Part shown: positions 16,562-24,786 of the stretch, one piece after another
Position numbering within the stretch: position 1 is the stretch's first letter
Layout of the letters: every line of letters begins with the position of its first letter
NCBI GenBank assembly: GCA_963728785.1
Contig: CAVSKV010000003.1
Coordinates: forward strand, 62,001-126,000
Length of the DNA stretch: 64,000 nucleotides
Direction: 5' to 3'
Source: JAGWRI01 sp963728785
GTDB taxonomy: Bacteria > Gemmatimonadota > Gemmatimonadetes > Gemmatimonadales > Gemmatimonadaceae
The notes under the pieces: generated by a model
Database searches by the model: none
Told to the model about the DNA's origin: nothing
What the model saw: only the letters and a program-made list of their open reading frames with translations
Translations under genes and position numbers: made by a program

Positions 16562-17574
16562 CAGGCGCCCGTCGCGTGCGCCTTCCACCACGCGAAGGCG
16601 TCCGCCACGCCGTCTTCGGGACGCATGGTAGGGGCCCACCCCAGTTCGCGCCGCGCCCGTTCCGACGTGAACGGGTTGTCATGGGTCAGGAATTCCACTG
16701 CCGAGCCGCCGCCGAGCCGCACCCGGCCCGACGTCATCAGGCGAGCCGTTCGCTTGGCTGCCCGCAAGCCGCCGCGCGCCAGCCAGAGCGGCACCGGCAC
16801 GAAATGCGGCGTGACCCCGAGGCCGCGCGCGGCGAACGCGGAGAATTCGCGAACGGTCACGTCGAAGTCGTTGGCGAGATTGTACGCCCGCCCACCCGCC
16901 GCGTCGCTCGTCGCCGCACGCACGGCGCCATCGGCTACCGCCGTGGCGTGCACGACAGCCAGGGTCGATCGGCCCCCTGCGAGCAGTGGCACGACTCTGA
17001 ACCGCAGCAGTGGCGCCAGCCGCGGCACGAACTGGCGGTCGTACCGGCCATAGATCACGTCCGGGCGCACCGCAGTGGCCCAGATCCGGCCGGCGCGATG
17101 CGCCGCCATCACCAGCTCCTCCGACTCTCGCTTGGTGCGGGCGTAATGGTTACGCTCGTGCAACGGCATGAACGGCGTCTCCTCGCTCGTCTGGCGGCTC
17201 GGGTGCTCCCCGAGGTAGCGCGTCTCCGATCCATACACGGCCACGCTGCTCACGTGCATGAGACGCGCCCCGGTGCAGGCGGCCGCCGAGACCGCGTTGC
17301 GCGTACCATCCACGTTCACCCGGCGATATGACTCAAATCCGCGGGTCATGATCTCCGCGGCGGCGTGGAACAGCACGTCACACCGCGACGCAGCGGATAC
17401 GAATACCGGCTCATCGAGCACGTCGCCACGGGCGAGTTCAATCCCCGCTTCGGCCAGCGGCCGCGCCCGTTCCGCATCGCGCACCAGGGCGCGCACGGAC
17501 CATCCATCGGCGAGCAGGCGCTCGGCGATGTGGCGGCCCACCATTCCCGTAGCGCCGGTCACCAGTGCGCGCAC
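16561..17574 (-). CDS. NAD-dependent epimerase/dehydratase (extended SDR)
   Basis: A 337-residue Rossmann-fold enzyme. LVTGATGMVGRHIAE at the N-terminus is the glycine-rich NAD(P)-binding loop. VFHAA-like LFHAAAE, the catalytic-type Ser in HVSSVAVYG and YARTKRESE (Tyr-x-x-x-Lys) complete the extended SDR active site. Substrates in this group are nucleotide sugars, sterols or flavonol-like compounds; none can be chosen here. A GTG start at 17574 overlaps the last base of the ygfZ-like stop (TAGTG), so translation is probably coupled. It is the last gene of the HAD-ygfZ-epimerase unit. Confidence 0.9.
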   Translation of the reverse strand: MRALVTGATGMVGRHIAERLLADGWSVRALVRDAERARPLAEAGIELARGDVLDEPVFVSAASRCDVLFHAAAEIMTRGFESYRRVNVDGTRNAVSAAACTGARLMHVSSVAVYGSETRYLGEHPSRQTSEETPFMPLHERNHYARTKRESEELVMAAHRAGRIWATAVRPDVIYGRYDRQFVPRLAPLLRFRVVPLLAGGRSTLAVVHATAVADGAVRAATSDAAGGRAYNLANDFDVTVREFSAFAARGLGVTPHFVPVPLWLARGGLRAAKRTARLMTSGRVRLGGGSAVEFLTHDNPFTSERARRELGWAPTMRPEDGVADAFAWWKAHATGA

Positions 17575-18656
17575 TACGGCGGCGGGAACGGAAGCGCGCA
17601 CACTTCCACGCGCCCCTCCCCACCCTCCCAACGCACCGTAAGCGTGGTGCCCAACTCCACTTCGCGCCGCACCATTCCCAGGGCAATGGAGCCCAGCCGC
17701 GGCGACTGCACGGATGTGCGCACGTCCCCCACGTCGATTCCCGCTGCGTCGGTGAGTGCGGCGGCCGGCGGCAGGGCCGTGGTTTCCCGCGCCCGCAGGC
17801 CGCGGAGATGGCGATTCACGTGGCCCTTGAAGTGGACGCGCGCCACGACCTCCTGCCCCACGTAACAGCCTTTGGTGTAGCTGATGGCCTGCAACTCGTC
17901 GAGGTTCGCTTCCTGCACCAGCGTGCTATCGTCCATGTCGAGGCCCCATTCGGGGCGCCCGGCCTCGACGCGGGCGACCTCCCATGCCGAGAGCCCGCAG
18001 GGCGCCGCGCCACCACGAGTCGCACGTCCCCACAGGGTATCGAACGCGTCGGCCGGTGCGAACAGTTCGAATCCGTCCACCAGCAGTTCCGGCGTTCGGG
18101 CGATCATCGTCACAGCCCCGTCCACCTGCACCCGGAGGTGGAAATACGGGGGGAGCAGGGTGAGCGCGCTGCTGTTCACCCCCGTCATCGCCTCGATCAC
18201 GTGGCGCGCCGTAGGACCGAACACGCCGAGGCAGCGTGTGGTGGCCGACTCGTCGGTGTGAGGCGCGACCCGCGGATTCACGTACTTCTTGAGCATGCCG
18301 CGCCAGCCCTCGGCCGCCCGCGGGCCCGTGTCGGTGAGCACGCTCGTGTCACCGATGAAGATCCGCACGTCGGCAACGATCTTGCCCTTGGGTGATAGTG
18401 CGGCGGCATACTGTCCCTGGCCCGGCTGCAGGGCAAGGGTGTCGTTGGTGACCAGGCCGGCGACCATCTCGGCTGCCTTGTGGCCGTTCACACGTACGCG
18501 CGATCGATGACTCCGGTCCACCACGGCGGCATGGTCCATGAGGGCGGCGTATTCGGCGGCCACGTTGGCATAGGTGAGCACCACCGGCTGGCCGACGATG
18601 GTCTGCAACGCCGGCTGGGCCGGCGTGATCTTGCCAGCGATCGTCTCCCGGATCAT
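17574..18656 (-). CDS. ygfZ: YgfZ/GcvT-like folate-binding protein
   Basis: A 360-residue member of the YgfZ/GcvT superfamily. The motif KGCYVGQE near residue 260 is the YgfZ signature, with a cysteine important for folate-dependent iron-sulfur cluster maintenance in characterised proteins. The N-terminal part has the aminomethyltransferase-like fold (VDRSHRSRVRVNGH). The family acts in the cytoplasm in repair or assembly of some Fe-S enzymes. The ATG at 18656 overlaps the HAD gene stop by 4 bases (ATGA). Its neighbour glcF encodes an Fe-S protein, though on a separate unit. Confidence 0.9.
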   Translation of the reverse strand: MIRETIAGKITPAQPALQTIVGQPVVLTYANVAAEYAALMDHAAVVDRSHRSRVRVNGHKAAEMVAGLVTNDTLALQPGQGQYAAALSPKGKIVADVRIFIGDTSVLTDTGPRAAEGWRGMLKKYVNPRVAPHTDESATTRCLGVFGPTARHVIEAMTGVNSSALTLLPPYFHLRVQVDGAVTMIARTPELLVDGFELFAPADAFDTLWGRATRGGAAPCGLSAWEVARVEAGRPEWGLDMDDSTLVQEANLDELQAISYTKGCYVGQEVVARVHFKGHVNRHLRGLRARETTALPPAAALTDAAGIDVGDVRTSVQSPRLGSIALGMVRREVELGTTLTVRWEGGEGRVEVCALPFPPP

Positions 18657-19339
18657 GCGGCCTCGTGCGCCCAGCGTTCGAGTTCCGACAGGACGTCGTG
18701 GCCGGCATCGGCCAGCGAGGGGACGAGCCCGTCCGCTTCCACCGCCTGATGGGCCGGCAGGTCGCCAACCACCAGGCACCGTATGCCGGCGGTGCGCGCC
18801 GCCACGATACCCGGCCTCGCGTCCTCCAAGGCCAGCACCCGCTCGCGCGACAGCGGGCGGCGGTTCTGCAGGCGCGACAGCGCCCGCACATAACTCTCGG
18901 GGGCCGGCTTGTTGTCGACTACGTCGTCGGCGCAGACGATCACCTCGAAGGCGTCGTGCATGCCCGAGAGACCCAGGGCGAGATCCACCACGGCGCGGCC
19001 GGCCCGTGTCACGAGCGCCAGGCGCGAGCGCGCATGGGCAATCGTGACCAGCACACGAACGCCCTCACGCAGCGTGACTCCGCGGCTCATGCGTTCGGTG
19101 AAGTAGCGGTCGGCGCGCAGCCCGATGAGATCGATCGCCGTAGCGTCGCGCGCCAGCCCGAACAGCGAGATCGCCCGTGCGGCGGCGTCGCGCGGCGGGA
19201 GCCCGAGCAGCGCGTCGGAGGCGCTGGACGGGAGCGTGACCACGCCTTCGTCCGCCAACGCCCGAGCCATCGCTTCGAACCGCGCGGCGCGCGTTTCGAC
19301 CACGACGCCTTCCAGTTCCACGATCAGTGCATCGAGCAT
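18653..19339 (-). CDS. HAD-superfamily protein with Glu in place of all motif I aspartates
   Basis: A 228-residue HAD-fold protein like beta-phosphoglucomutase or phosphoglycolate phosphatase. HAD motif I normally reads DxDG followed by a D-T or D-S pair. Here it reads VELEGVVVET, with Glu8, Glu10 and Glu15 replacing all three. Motif II (LVTRAG), the motif III lysine in DNKPAPES and motif IV ALEDARPGIVAARTAG are kept. Loss of the Asp nucleophile predicts no classical phosphatase activity, so it may be a binding or regulatory pseudo-enzyme, or use Glu unusually. The ATG at 19339 is preceded by an AT-rich stretch, and the gene overlaps ygfZ by ATGA. Confidence 0.85.
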   Translation of the reverse strand: MLDALIVELEGVVVETRAARFEAMARALADEGVVTLPSSASDALLGLPPRDAAARAISLFGLARDATAIDLIGLRADRYFTERMSRGVTLREGVRVLVTIAHARSRLALVTRAGRAVVDLALGLSGMHDAFEVIVCADDVVDNKPAPESYVRALSRLQNRRPLSRERVLALEDARPGIVAARTAGIRCLVVGDLPAHQAVEADGLVPSLADAGHDVLSELERWAHEAA

Positions 19340-19399
19340 GCAAATATGTAATATGGAAGGCGGGCTTGTCGCCACCGACCAGTTGGCGCGCCGGGCCGC

Positions 19400-20695
19400 C
19401 TATCCACTTGGCGGCGGCGCGCTGCCCGCGGCGTAGGCCGCGTCGAGCAGATCCACCGGATGGACGGCCCGGCAGGGCACCCCAGCGCGCAGCAGGCCGG
19501 CGCCGATCTGCATCAGGCAGCCCGGATTGCCGGTGGCGACCCAGTGAGCGCCGGACGCGCGGATGTTGGCGATCTTCGGCGCCAGCACGGCGCTCGATAC
19601 TGCCGGCTGGGTCAGGCCGTAGATGCCGGCGCTGCCACAGCACTGATCGGCGTCGGCCAACGGCACGAATTCGAGTCCACCGATCGCGGCGAGCACGCGC
19701 AGCGGCGGGGCTGCCACGCGCTGTGCGTGAAGCAGGTGGCAAGGGGCGTCGTATGCCACCCGCATCGTCGTCGCGCCCTGCGCCACCGCCGGCCCAGCGT
19801 CGGCCAGCAGTTCGCTCACATCGCGCACTCGCGCCGCCACGGCGACGGCGCGCTCCGCCCAGACCGGATCACTGGCCAGCAGATGACCGTACTCCTTGCA
19901 CATGGCGCCGCACCCGGCGGAGTTCACCGCAACGAATTCCGCGCTCGACCCCTCGAACGCCGCCACATTGACGCGCGCCAGGGCCCGCGCGCCTTCGAGA
20001 TCGCCGGCGTGCGCGTGGAGGGCGCCGCAGCAGCCCTGGCCCGGAGCCGGCGCCAAGGCGTATCCGTTCACAGCGAGCACGCGCGCCGTGGCGCGGTTCG
20101 TTTCGCCGTACAGCCCCTCCATCACGCATCCGGCGAGCAATGCCACCCTGCCGCGCTTGCCCGCACCCGATGCATCGTACGGACGGCGGGCCAGCGGCAC
20201 GCGAGTGGCGTCGAGCATGGCAAAGGCGAACCCCACGCGGCCAGGGAGGTGCGCGAGCAGCGCGGCCAAGCGGCTGGCGCGCAGCAGCCGCCCCAACGCC
20301 ATCGCAGGTCGCATCAGTACCGGCTGCGAGAACAGGCCCAGAAGCGCCCGCACCACTGGCGGCAGTGATTGCCGCGCCGCCATCGTGGCCCGCGTCGCCT
20401 CGAGCAGCTGGCCATATGGGACCCCGGACGGGCATGCGGTTTCACAGGCCCGGCACCCCAGGCAGCGAGCGATGTGCGTACGCACGGAATCATCGTCGGG
20501 CGACAGCGTGCCGTCGAACAACGACCGCATGAGCACCACGCGGCCGCGTGGGCTGTCGTTCTCATCCTCCAGCGCCAGATACGTGGGGCAACTCTGCAGG
20601 CAGAAGCCGCAATGCACGCAAGCGTCGAGCCCGGCGCGCGCCTCCGCGAGCGGCGTGCCGGGCAGTGCGCAGGGCATGGCGGCGGTGCCGGTCAT
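19400..20695 (-). CDS. glcF: Glycolate oxidase iron-sulfur subunit
   Basis: A 431-residue subunit that passes electrons from the flavin subunits of glycolate oxidase. Two 4Fe-4S ferredoxin motifs are seen at the N-terminus: CVHCGFCLQSCP and CLGCRACETACP. Two CCG-type domains follow (GCCGALHAHAGD; DQCCGSAGIYG), each with a distal cysteine motif. This layout matches GlcF of the oxidase that turns glycolate into glyoxylate. The ATG at 20695 overlaps the glcE stop as ATGA, giving a tight glcD-glcE-glcF operon. A phosphoglycolate-phosphatase-like gene at 44.5 kb could supply glycolate. Confidence 0.92.
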   Translation of the reverse strand: MTGTAAMPCALPGTPLAEARAGLDACVHCGFCLQSCPTYLALEDENDSPRGRVVLMRSLFDGTLSPDDDSVRTHIARCLGCRACETACPSGVPYGQLLEATRATMAARQSLPPVVRALLGLFSQPVLMRPAMALGRLLRASRLAALLAHLPGRVGFAFAMLDATRVPLARRPYDASGAGKRGRVALLAGCVMEGLYGETNRATARVLAVNGYALAPAPGQGCCGALHAHAGDLEGARALARVNVAAFEGSSAEFVAVNSAGCGAMCKEYGHLLASDPVWAERAVAVAARVRDVSELLADAGPAVAQGATTMRVAYDAPCHLLHAQRVAAPPLRVLAAIGGLEFVPLADADQCCGSAGIYGLTQPAVSSAVLAPKIANIRASGAHWVATGNPGCLMQIGAGLLRAGVPCRAVHPVDLLDAAYAAGSAPPPSG

Positions 20696-21840
20696 TCGGT
20701 GGCTCCCAGGATCCCGCGATTCAGGATGTGCTTTGGATCGAACGCCGCGCGCATCCCGCGCGACAGGCGGTCCGTGGCTGCCGCGGGCAGCACCGGCCAG
20801 GCGTAGTCGGGCAGCGTCTCGCCGATGCGTGCCCCCACGAACGGCCTGGTGAGCGCGCCCAAGAACCGTTCCGGTGAGGCGGCCCAGGATGCGTCTCTCG
20901 GCACAGCGCAGCGGACCACGCCCCGCAGCGGACTGCCGTGCATTCGCGCGCCGGCGAAGGGCGCGATGGCTTTGCGGCCTTCGATCCAAGTGTTCGCGAA
21001 CTGCGACGCGCGCTGCGACAGCCGCCAGCTCGGATCGTCTCGGCCGCCGGCGGCCCGCAGCCGGGTCCACAGCGCATCGTCGGCCGGAGCGAACGCGCCA
21101 GCTTCGAGGGCCGCCAATGCGTCCCGTTGTGCGCGCATGGACTCCGCGTTGCCGCCAATGCGCACGGCGAGCGTCGGCCGCGCCGGCAAGCCGATCCACT
21201 CCGCCAGCGCGGCGCCAACCAGTTCACAGGCGAGCGGCCCGGTGGCCAGCCCGCGCAAGCCTGCGGCCAGCCGACTGAGGGTGAGCGCGTCATCTTCGAC
21301 CGCCAGCACCAGTGACTGCTGCTCGGGCGGAAGGGCGCGCAGCCGTACCGTCACCTCGGTGATCACGCCGAGTGTGCCCCACGCGCCGGTCGCCATCCGC
21401 ACGAGATCGAATCCCGCGACGTTCTTCACCACACGACCGCCGCCGCGCACCACGCCTCCGGCGCCGGTCACGAATTCGAGGCCGAGCAGTTGGTCGCGGG
21501 GCGTGCCGAAGCCGGTGGCGTGCGGGCCAGAGGACGCCGTAGCGACGGTGGCTCCGATGCTTCCCTCATCGTCGCCCAACGGGTCGATCGCCAGCCACTG
21601 GCCCTGCTCGCGGGCCAGGCGCGCGATTTCGGCCAGCGGCGTGCCGGAGCGCGCGGTAAGCGTGAAGTCGCCTGGCACGTAGTCGACGACGCCCGAACAG
21701 CCGTCGAGCGGCAGCATGGTGTCGGCCTGTACCGGCCGGTTGGCGGCGAGCCAGTGTCCGCGGCCGATGATGCGAAGGCGTGTGCCGTGCGCGGCGGCCT
21801 CCCGCACCCGCTCGGCGATCTCGGCGGCCGTCGTCGTCAC
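20692..21840 (-). CDS. glcE: Glycolate oxidase FAD-binding subunit GlcE
   Basis: A 382-residue subunit with a truncated PCMH-type FAD-binding domain: TDTMLPLDGCSGV, GTPLAEIARLAREQG and the conserved GGSIGATVAT-like GSIGATVATASSG, then GGRVVKNVAGFDL. It lacks the full C-terminal FAD-oxidase domain of GlcD, as GlcE normally does. The GTG at 21840 overlaps the glcD stop (GTGA). This start gives the expected length; an open frame continues upstream but lies inside glcD. Works with GlcD and GlcF at the inner membrane. Confidence 0.9.
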   Translation of the reverse strand: MTTTAAEIAERVREAAAHGTRLRIIGRGHWLAANRPVQADTMLPLDGCSGVVDYVPGDFTLTARSGTPLAEIARLAREQGQWLAIDPLGDDEGSIGATVATASSGPHATGFGTPRDQLLGLEFVTGAGGVVRGGGRVVKNVAGFDLVRMATGAWGTLGVITEVTVRLRALPPEQQSLVLAVEDDALTLSRLAAGLRGLATGPLACELVGAALAEWIGLPARPTLAVRIGGNAESMRAQRDALAALEAGAFAPADDALWTRLRAAGGRDDPSWRLSQRASQFANTWIEGRKAIAPFAGARMHGSPLRGVVRCAVPRDASWAASPERFLGALTRPFVGARIGETLPDYAWPVLPAAATDRLSRGMRAAFDPKHILNRGILGATE

Positions 21841-23291
21841 GGGGGCCGCCGGGCCGAGGCCGCCATGTGCCATTCGCGGCAGCTGTGCACGGGCACGACC
21901 TTGCCCGGGTTGCTGCGCCGCTCGGGATCGAACACGTCGCGCAAGTCGCACATGGCGCGCAGCGATTGGGGCGAGAAGATCCGGTCCATGTACGGCAGCT
22001 TGTCCACGCCCACGCCATGCTCGCCGGTGATGGTGCCGCCGGCGGCGATGCAAGCTTCCATGATCTGGCGCATGGCCGCGTGCACGCGTGCCGTCTCGTC
22101 GGGGTCGTTGGCGTCGTACGCGACGTTCGGGTGCACGTTGCCGTCGCCGGCGTGGAACACGTTGCACACCGTCACGCGCTGTTGCGCAGCAATCTCCTGA
22201 ATGCGCGCCAGCACTTGGGGGAGCTTGGTGCGCGGCACCACTGCATCCTGCACGACGAGGTGCGGCGAGAGCCGGCCCATGGCGCCGAACGCCTTCTTGC
22301 GTCCCTGCCAGAGGCGCGCGCGCTCGGCCTCGTCGCGCGCCACTCGGACGGCGCGTGCGCCCTCGCCGCGGCACATTGCGTCCACGGCCACCACGTCCTG
22401 TTCGAGCCCAGCCAGGGCGCCATCGAGCTCGATGAGCAGCACCGCAGCGGCATCCACAGGGTAGCCGGCGGCATAGATGGATGCCTCGACCATGCGGATG
22501 GTGGGTGCGTCGAGCATCTCGAGCGCTGCGGGTACGATGCCGCTGGCGACGATGGCTGTGACCGCCCGCGCCGCCGCATCGAGCGTCGTGAAGTCCGCGA
22601 GCAGGGTCCGGATGGCCTGCGGATCGGGGGTGAGCCGCACCGCGATGTCGAGGGCGATGCCGAAGCAACCTTCGGATCCGACGAACGCACCCACCAGGTC
22701 GTAGCCCTCGGCCTCGCCGTCGGCGCGGCCCAGCGACACGATCTCGCCGTCGGGGAGCAGCACCGTAAGCGCCACGACGTGGTTGGTGGTGACGCCGTAT
22801 TTCAGACAGTGCGGGCCTCCGGCGTTCTCGGCCACGTTGCCGCCGATGGTGCACGCGGCTTGGCTGGACGGGTCAGGGGCATAGTGTAATCCATATGGAT
22901 GCACGGCGCGCGACAGGGCGACGTTGACCACGCCCGGCTCCACCACGGCCAATCGGTTCTCGGGATCCACCGACAGGATGCGCGTGAGCCGGTTGAGGCC
23001 GAGCAACACCAGGCCGTCGGCGAGTGCGCCGCCGGAGAGTCCGGTGCCAGCGCCGCGCGGCACGAACGCCACCCGCGCAGCGGCCAGCGCCCGTATCACC
23101 GCCACGGCCTCGTCGCGCGTGCCGGGAAAGACGGCGCATGACGGTCGCGCATGATAGGACGGCAGCCCGTCCGACCCGTACGCCACGAGTTCGCTGTCGC
23201 GGAACAGCACCCGGCGGTGGCCGACGATGCCGCGCAGCCGCGCGGCAAGCGCGGCGTCCACGACGCCGTGGCTGGTGTTAGCGGCTGGCAT
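21837..23291 (-). CDS. glcD: Glycolate oxidase FAD-linked subunit GlcD
   Basis: A 484-residue flavoprotein, the catalytic subunit of glycolate oxidase and close to D-lactate dehydrogenases. The FAD-binding PCMH domain includes FVPRGAGTGLSGGA, APDPSSQAACTIGGNVAENAGG and LKYGVTTNHV. The C-terminal FAD-oxidase domain holds VCNVFHAGDGNVHPN and TGEHGVGVDK. Substrate assignment to glycolate rests on the glcE and glcF partners rather than on this subunit alone. The ATG at 23291 lies 72 bases past the sigma-factor stop with a strong terminator between, so it should have its own promoter; I cannot place one with confidence. Confidence 0.92.
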   Translation of the reverse strand: MPAANTSHGVVDAALAARLRGIVGHRRVLFRDSELVAYGSDGLPSYHARPSCAVFPGTRDEAVAVIRALAAARVAFVPRGAGTGLSGGALADGLVLLGLNRLTRILSVDPENRLAVVEPGVVNVALSRAVHPYGLHYAPDPSSQAACTIGGNVAENAGGPHCLKYGVTTNHVVALTVLLPDGEIVSLGRADGEAEGYDLVGAFVGSEGCFGIALDIAVRLTPDPQAIRTLLADFTTLDAAARAVTAIVASGIVPAALEMLDAPTIRMVEASIYAAGYPVDAAAVLLIELDGALAGLEQDVVAVDAMCRGEGARAVRVARDEAERARLWQGRKKAFGAMGRLSPHLVVQDAVVPRTKLPQVLARIQEIAAQQRVTVCNVFHAGDGNVHPNVAYDANDPDETARVHAAMRQIMEACIAAGGTITGEHGVGVDKLPYMDRIFSPQSLRAMCDLRDVFDPERRSNPGKVVPVHSCREWHMAASARRPP

Positions 23292-23304
23292 CGGGGCCGG
23301 CCTG

Positions 23305-23335
23305 AAAAAGCCCCCGGCGTGTGGTCGCCGGGGGC
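23305..23335 (-). terminator. Intrinsic terminator of the sigma factor gene
   Basis: On the minus strand GCCCCCGGCG, a 6-base loop and CGCCGGGGGC are followed by CTTTTTCAGG. The 10-bp GC stem with a T run is the clearest Rho-independent terminator in the window. It lies 28 bases after the sigma-factor stop and separates it from glcD. Confidence 0.9.
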
Positions 23336-23362
23336 CGATTCTCGTTGATCACGCCCGACCGA

Positions 23363-24253
23363 CTACGCGGCCCAGAAGCCACACAGCGCGCGCCCGTCGG
23401 GACTCTCGCGCAGCTTCTCGAACGCCCGCTCGCGAATCTGGCGGATGCGCTCCCGGGTCACGCCCATGAGAGCGCCGATCCTCTCGAGCGTCATGGCTTC
23501 GCTCCCCTCCTCCAGGCCGTAATAGAGGTAGAGGATCTTGCGCTCGCGCGGCGTGAGGTACTTGCGGAACACGCGGTCGATGAACTCGCGCATCAACTTG
23601 TAGTCGGTGACCTCTTCGATCTCGCTGCCGTCGACGCCGGCAAAGCGTTCGCCGAGCGTGGACGCTTCGCGGTCAGAGCGATCGATCGGCGCGTCGAGGG
23701 AGACCTCGGTGGCCGACATCTGCTTGGCGGAGCGTATCGCTTCGGGTGTCTCCTCGAGCAAGCGGCCGATCTCGTTCTCGGTCGGGTCGCGCTTGAGCAC
23801 CTGGGCGAGTACGGTCTCGGCCCGCGCGAGACGGATGAGCTGCGAATTCTGATTGAGCGGGATGCGCACGGAGCGCGTCTGCTCGGCCAGGGCCTTGAGG
23901 ACCGCCTGGCGCACCCACCACACGGCGTACGAAATGAACTTGACGCCCTGATCGGGATCGAATTTGCGGACGGCCTTGAGCAGTCCTTCGTTGCCGATCG
24001 CCACGAGTTCGCTGAGATCGAGGCCGTGGCCCTGGTACTTCTTCACGTACGAAATAACGAAGCGGAGGTTCGCCGTGACGAGCCGCTCGGCCGCCTTCTC
24101 GTCACCTTTCTGCGCGCGGCGGGCGAGTCGTCGCTCTTCCTGCGGGTCATCGATGAGGGGGAGCTTCTGGATGTCCTGCAGATACTGGTCGAAAGCCGAG
24201 GAGGGAGACGAGCGGAAATACCCCTTGGACCTGGTCTCGGTCACTTGCTCCAT
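23363..24253 (-). CDS. rpoD: Primary-type RNA polymerase sigma-70 factor, short form
   Basis: A 296-residue sigma factor lacking region 1.1. Region 1.2 begins near SAFDQYLQDIQKLPLI. Region 2 is fully conserved: ANLRFVISYVKKYQGHGLD, DLSELVAIGNEGLLKAVRKFD and KFISYAVWWVRQAVLKAL for -10 melting. Region 3 and region 4 (LTPRERKILYLYYGL; GVTRERIRQIRERAFEKL) follow. The high match in 2.4 and 4.2 and the length resemble Bacteroidota housekeeping sigma, but a group 2 sigma cannot be excluded. The ATG at 24253 follows GGGGAG by 5 bases; an earlier ATG at 24268 lacks this. A strong terminator follows. Confidence 0.9.
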   Translation of the reverse strand: MEQVTETRSKGYFRSSPSSAFDQYLQDIQKLPLIDDPQEERRLARRAQKGDEKAAERLVTANLRFVISYVKKYQGHGLDLSELVAIGNEGLLKAVRKFDPDQGVKFISYAVWWVRQAVLKALAEQTRSVRIPLNQNSQLIRLARAETVLAQVLKRDPTENEIGRLLEETPEAIRSAKQMSATEVSLDAPIDRSDREASTLGERFAGVDGSEIEEVTDYKLMREFIDRVFRKYLTPRERKILYLYYGLEEGSEAMTLERIGALMGVTRERIRQIRERAFEKLRESPDGRALCGFWAA

Positions 24254-24547
24254 ACACTCCCCTATCACGAAATCGAAAGGTGGGAACGAACACGAGAGGC
24301 TCGCATCGCGCCGGCGACTAGCAGGGACGCCACGATAACGTCACCATCGGAAAGCGTCAACAGCGGCGTCGCCAGACACCGATGAATAAACATTTGTATG
24401 GAAGCTAACCCACTGTGTGGCAAAATCTTGCATCTCGAATAATCGGCAGCGGCAGAAAGCAGTTAGTTTCGGTCAGTCTTTCCGAAAATCGCCCGAACAC
24501 AAGTCTGAGTCAACGTCGCTGGAACGCGTCTGGCGATTTCTGCGACA
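24254..24547. other. 294-base intergenic region before the sigma factor
   Basis: No gene is apparent. The half nearest the sigma gene holds its TTGACG-17-TATCGT promoter. The half from about 24385 to 24500 is clearly AT-richer than its surroundings and contains a small TTTCGG / CCGAAA stem. An 8-bp inverted repeat (AAATCGCC / GGCGATTT) spans about 24488-24541 downstream of the small membrane protein gene. No terminator with a T run is seen. Confidence 0.5.
24332..24360 (-). promoter_or_regulatory. Promoter of the sigma factor gene
   Basis: On the minus strand TTGACG (24355-24360), 17 bases, TATCGT (24332-24337). The start codon lies about 78 bases downstream, leaving a leader with a GGGGAG ribosome site. 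Confidence 0.6.
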
Positions 24548-24748
24548 CTATGGCGATCGAGGTGCGGAATCGTTTGACGCACTATCACTCTTGCGACGAG
24601 CACGCGACGCGTAGGCCATGAGGCCGCCGCCGAGGGCACCCACGCCGACCGCAATCATGAGCAGGGGCACGCGGAGCAGGAATGCTGCCACGGCAACCGC
24701 GATGATGATCGCGGCGAGCAGGAGGAGGGTTACGGCTGGGCGGGACAT
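24548..24748 (-). CDS. Small membrane protein, 66 aa
   Basis: The product begins MSRPAVTLLLLAAIIIAVAV and is almost wholly hydrophobic for the first 50 residues, forming two membrane helices split by a short RVPLL turn, with a charged Arg/Lys/Ser tail in the cytoplasm. No family is recognised. It lies 38 bases downstream of aroB on the same strand and is probably cotranscribed. Coding status rests on the two clean helices and the charged tail; the ribosome site is weak. Confidence 0.6.
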   Translation of the reverse strand: MSRPAVTLLLLAAIIIAVAVAAFLLRVPLLMIAVGVGALGGGLMAYASRARRKSDSASNDSAPRSP

Positions 24749-24786
24749 GCGCGCGATCCGGGGTCGAAGGTTTGTCCGCCGCGCGG

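Noticed and set aside
24415..24621. Small plus-strand frames upstream of the sigma gene
   Set aside because: No ribosome site, no motif, and they overlap the better-supported small membrane protein on the other strand.
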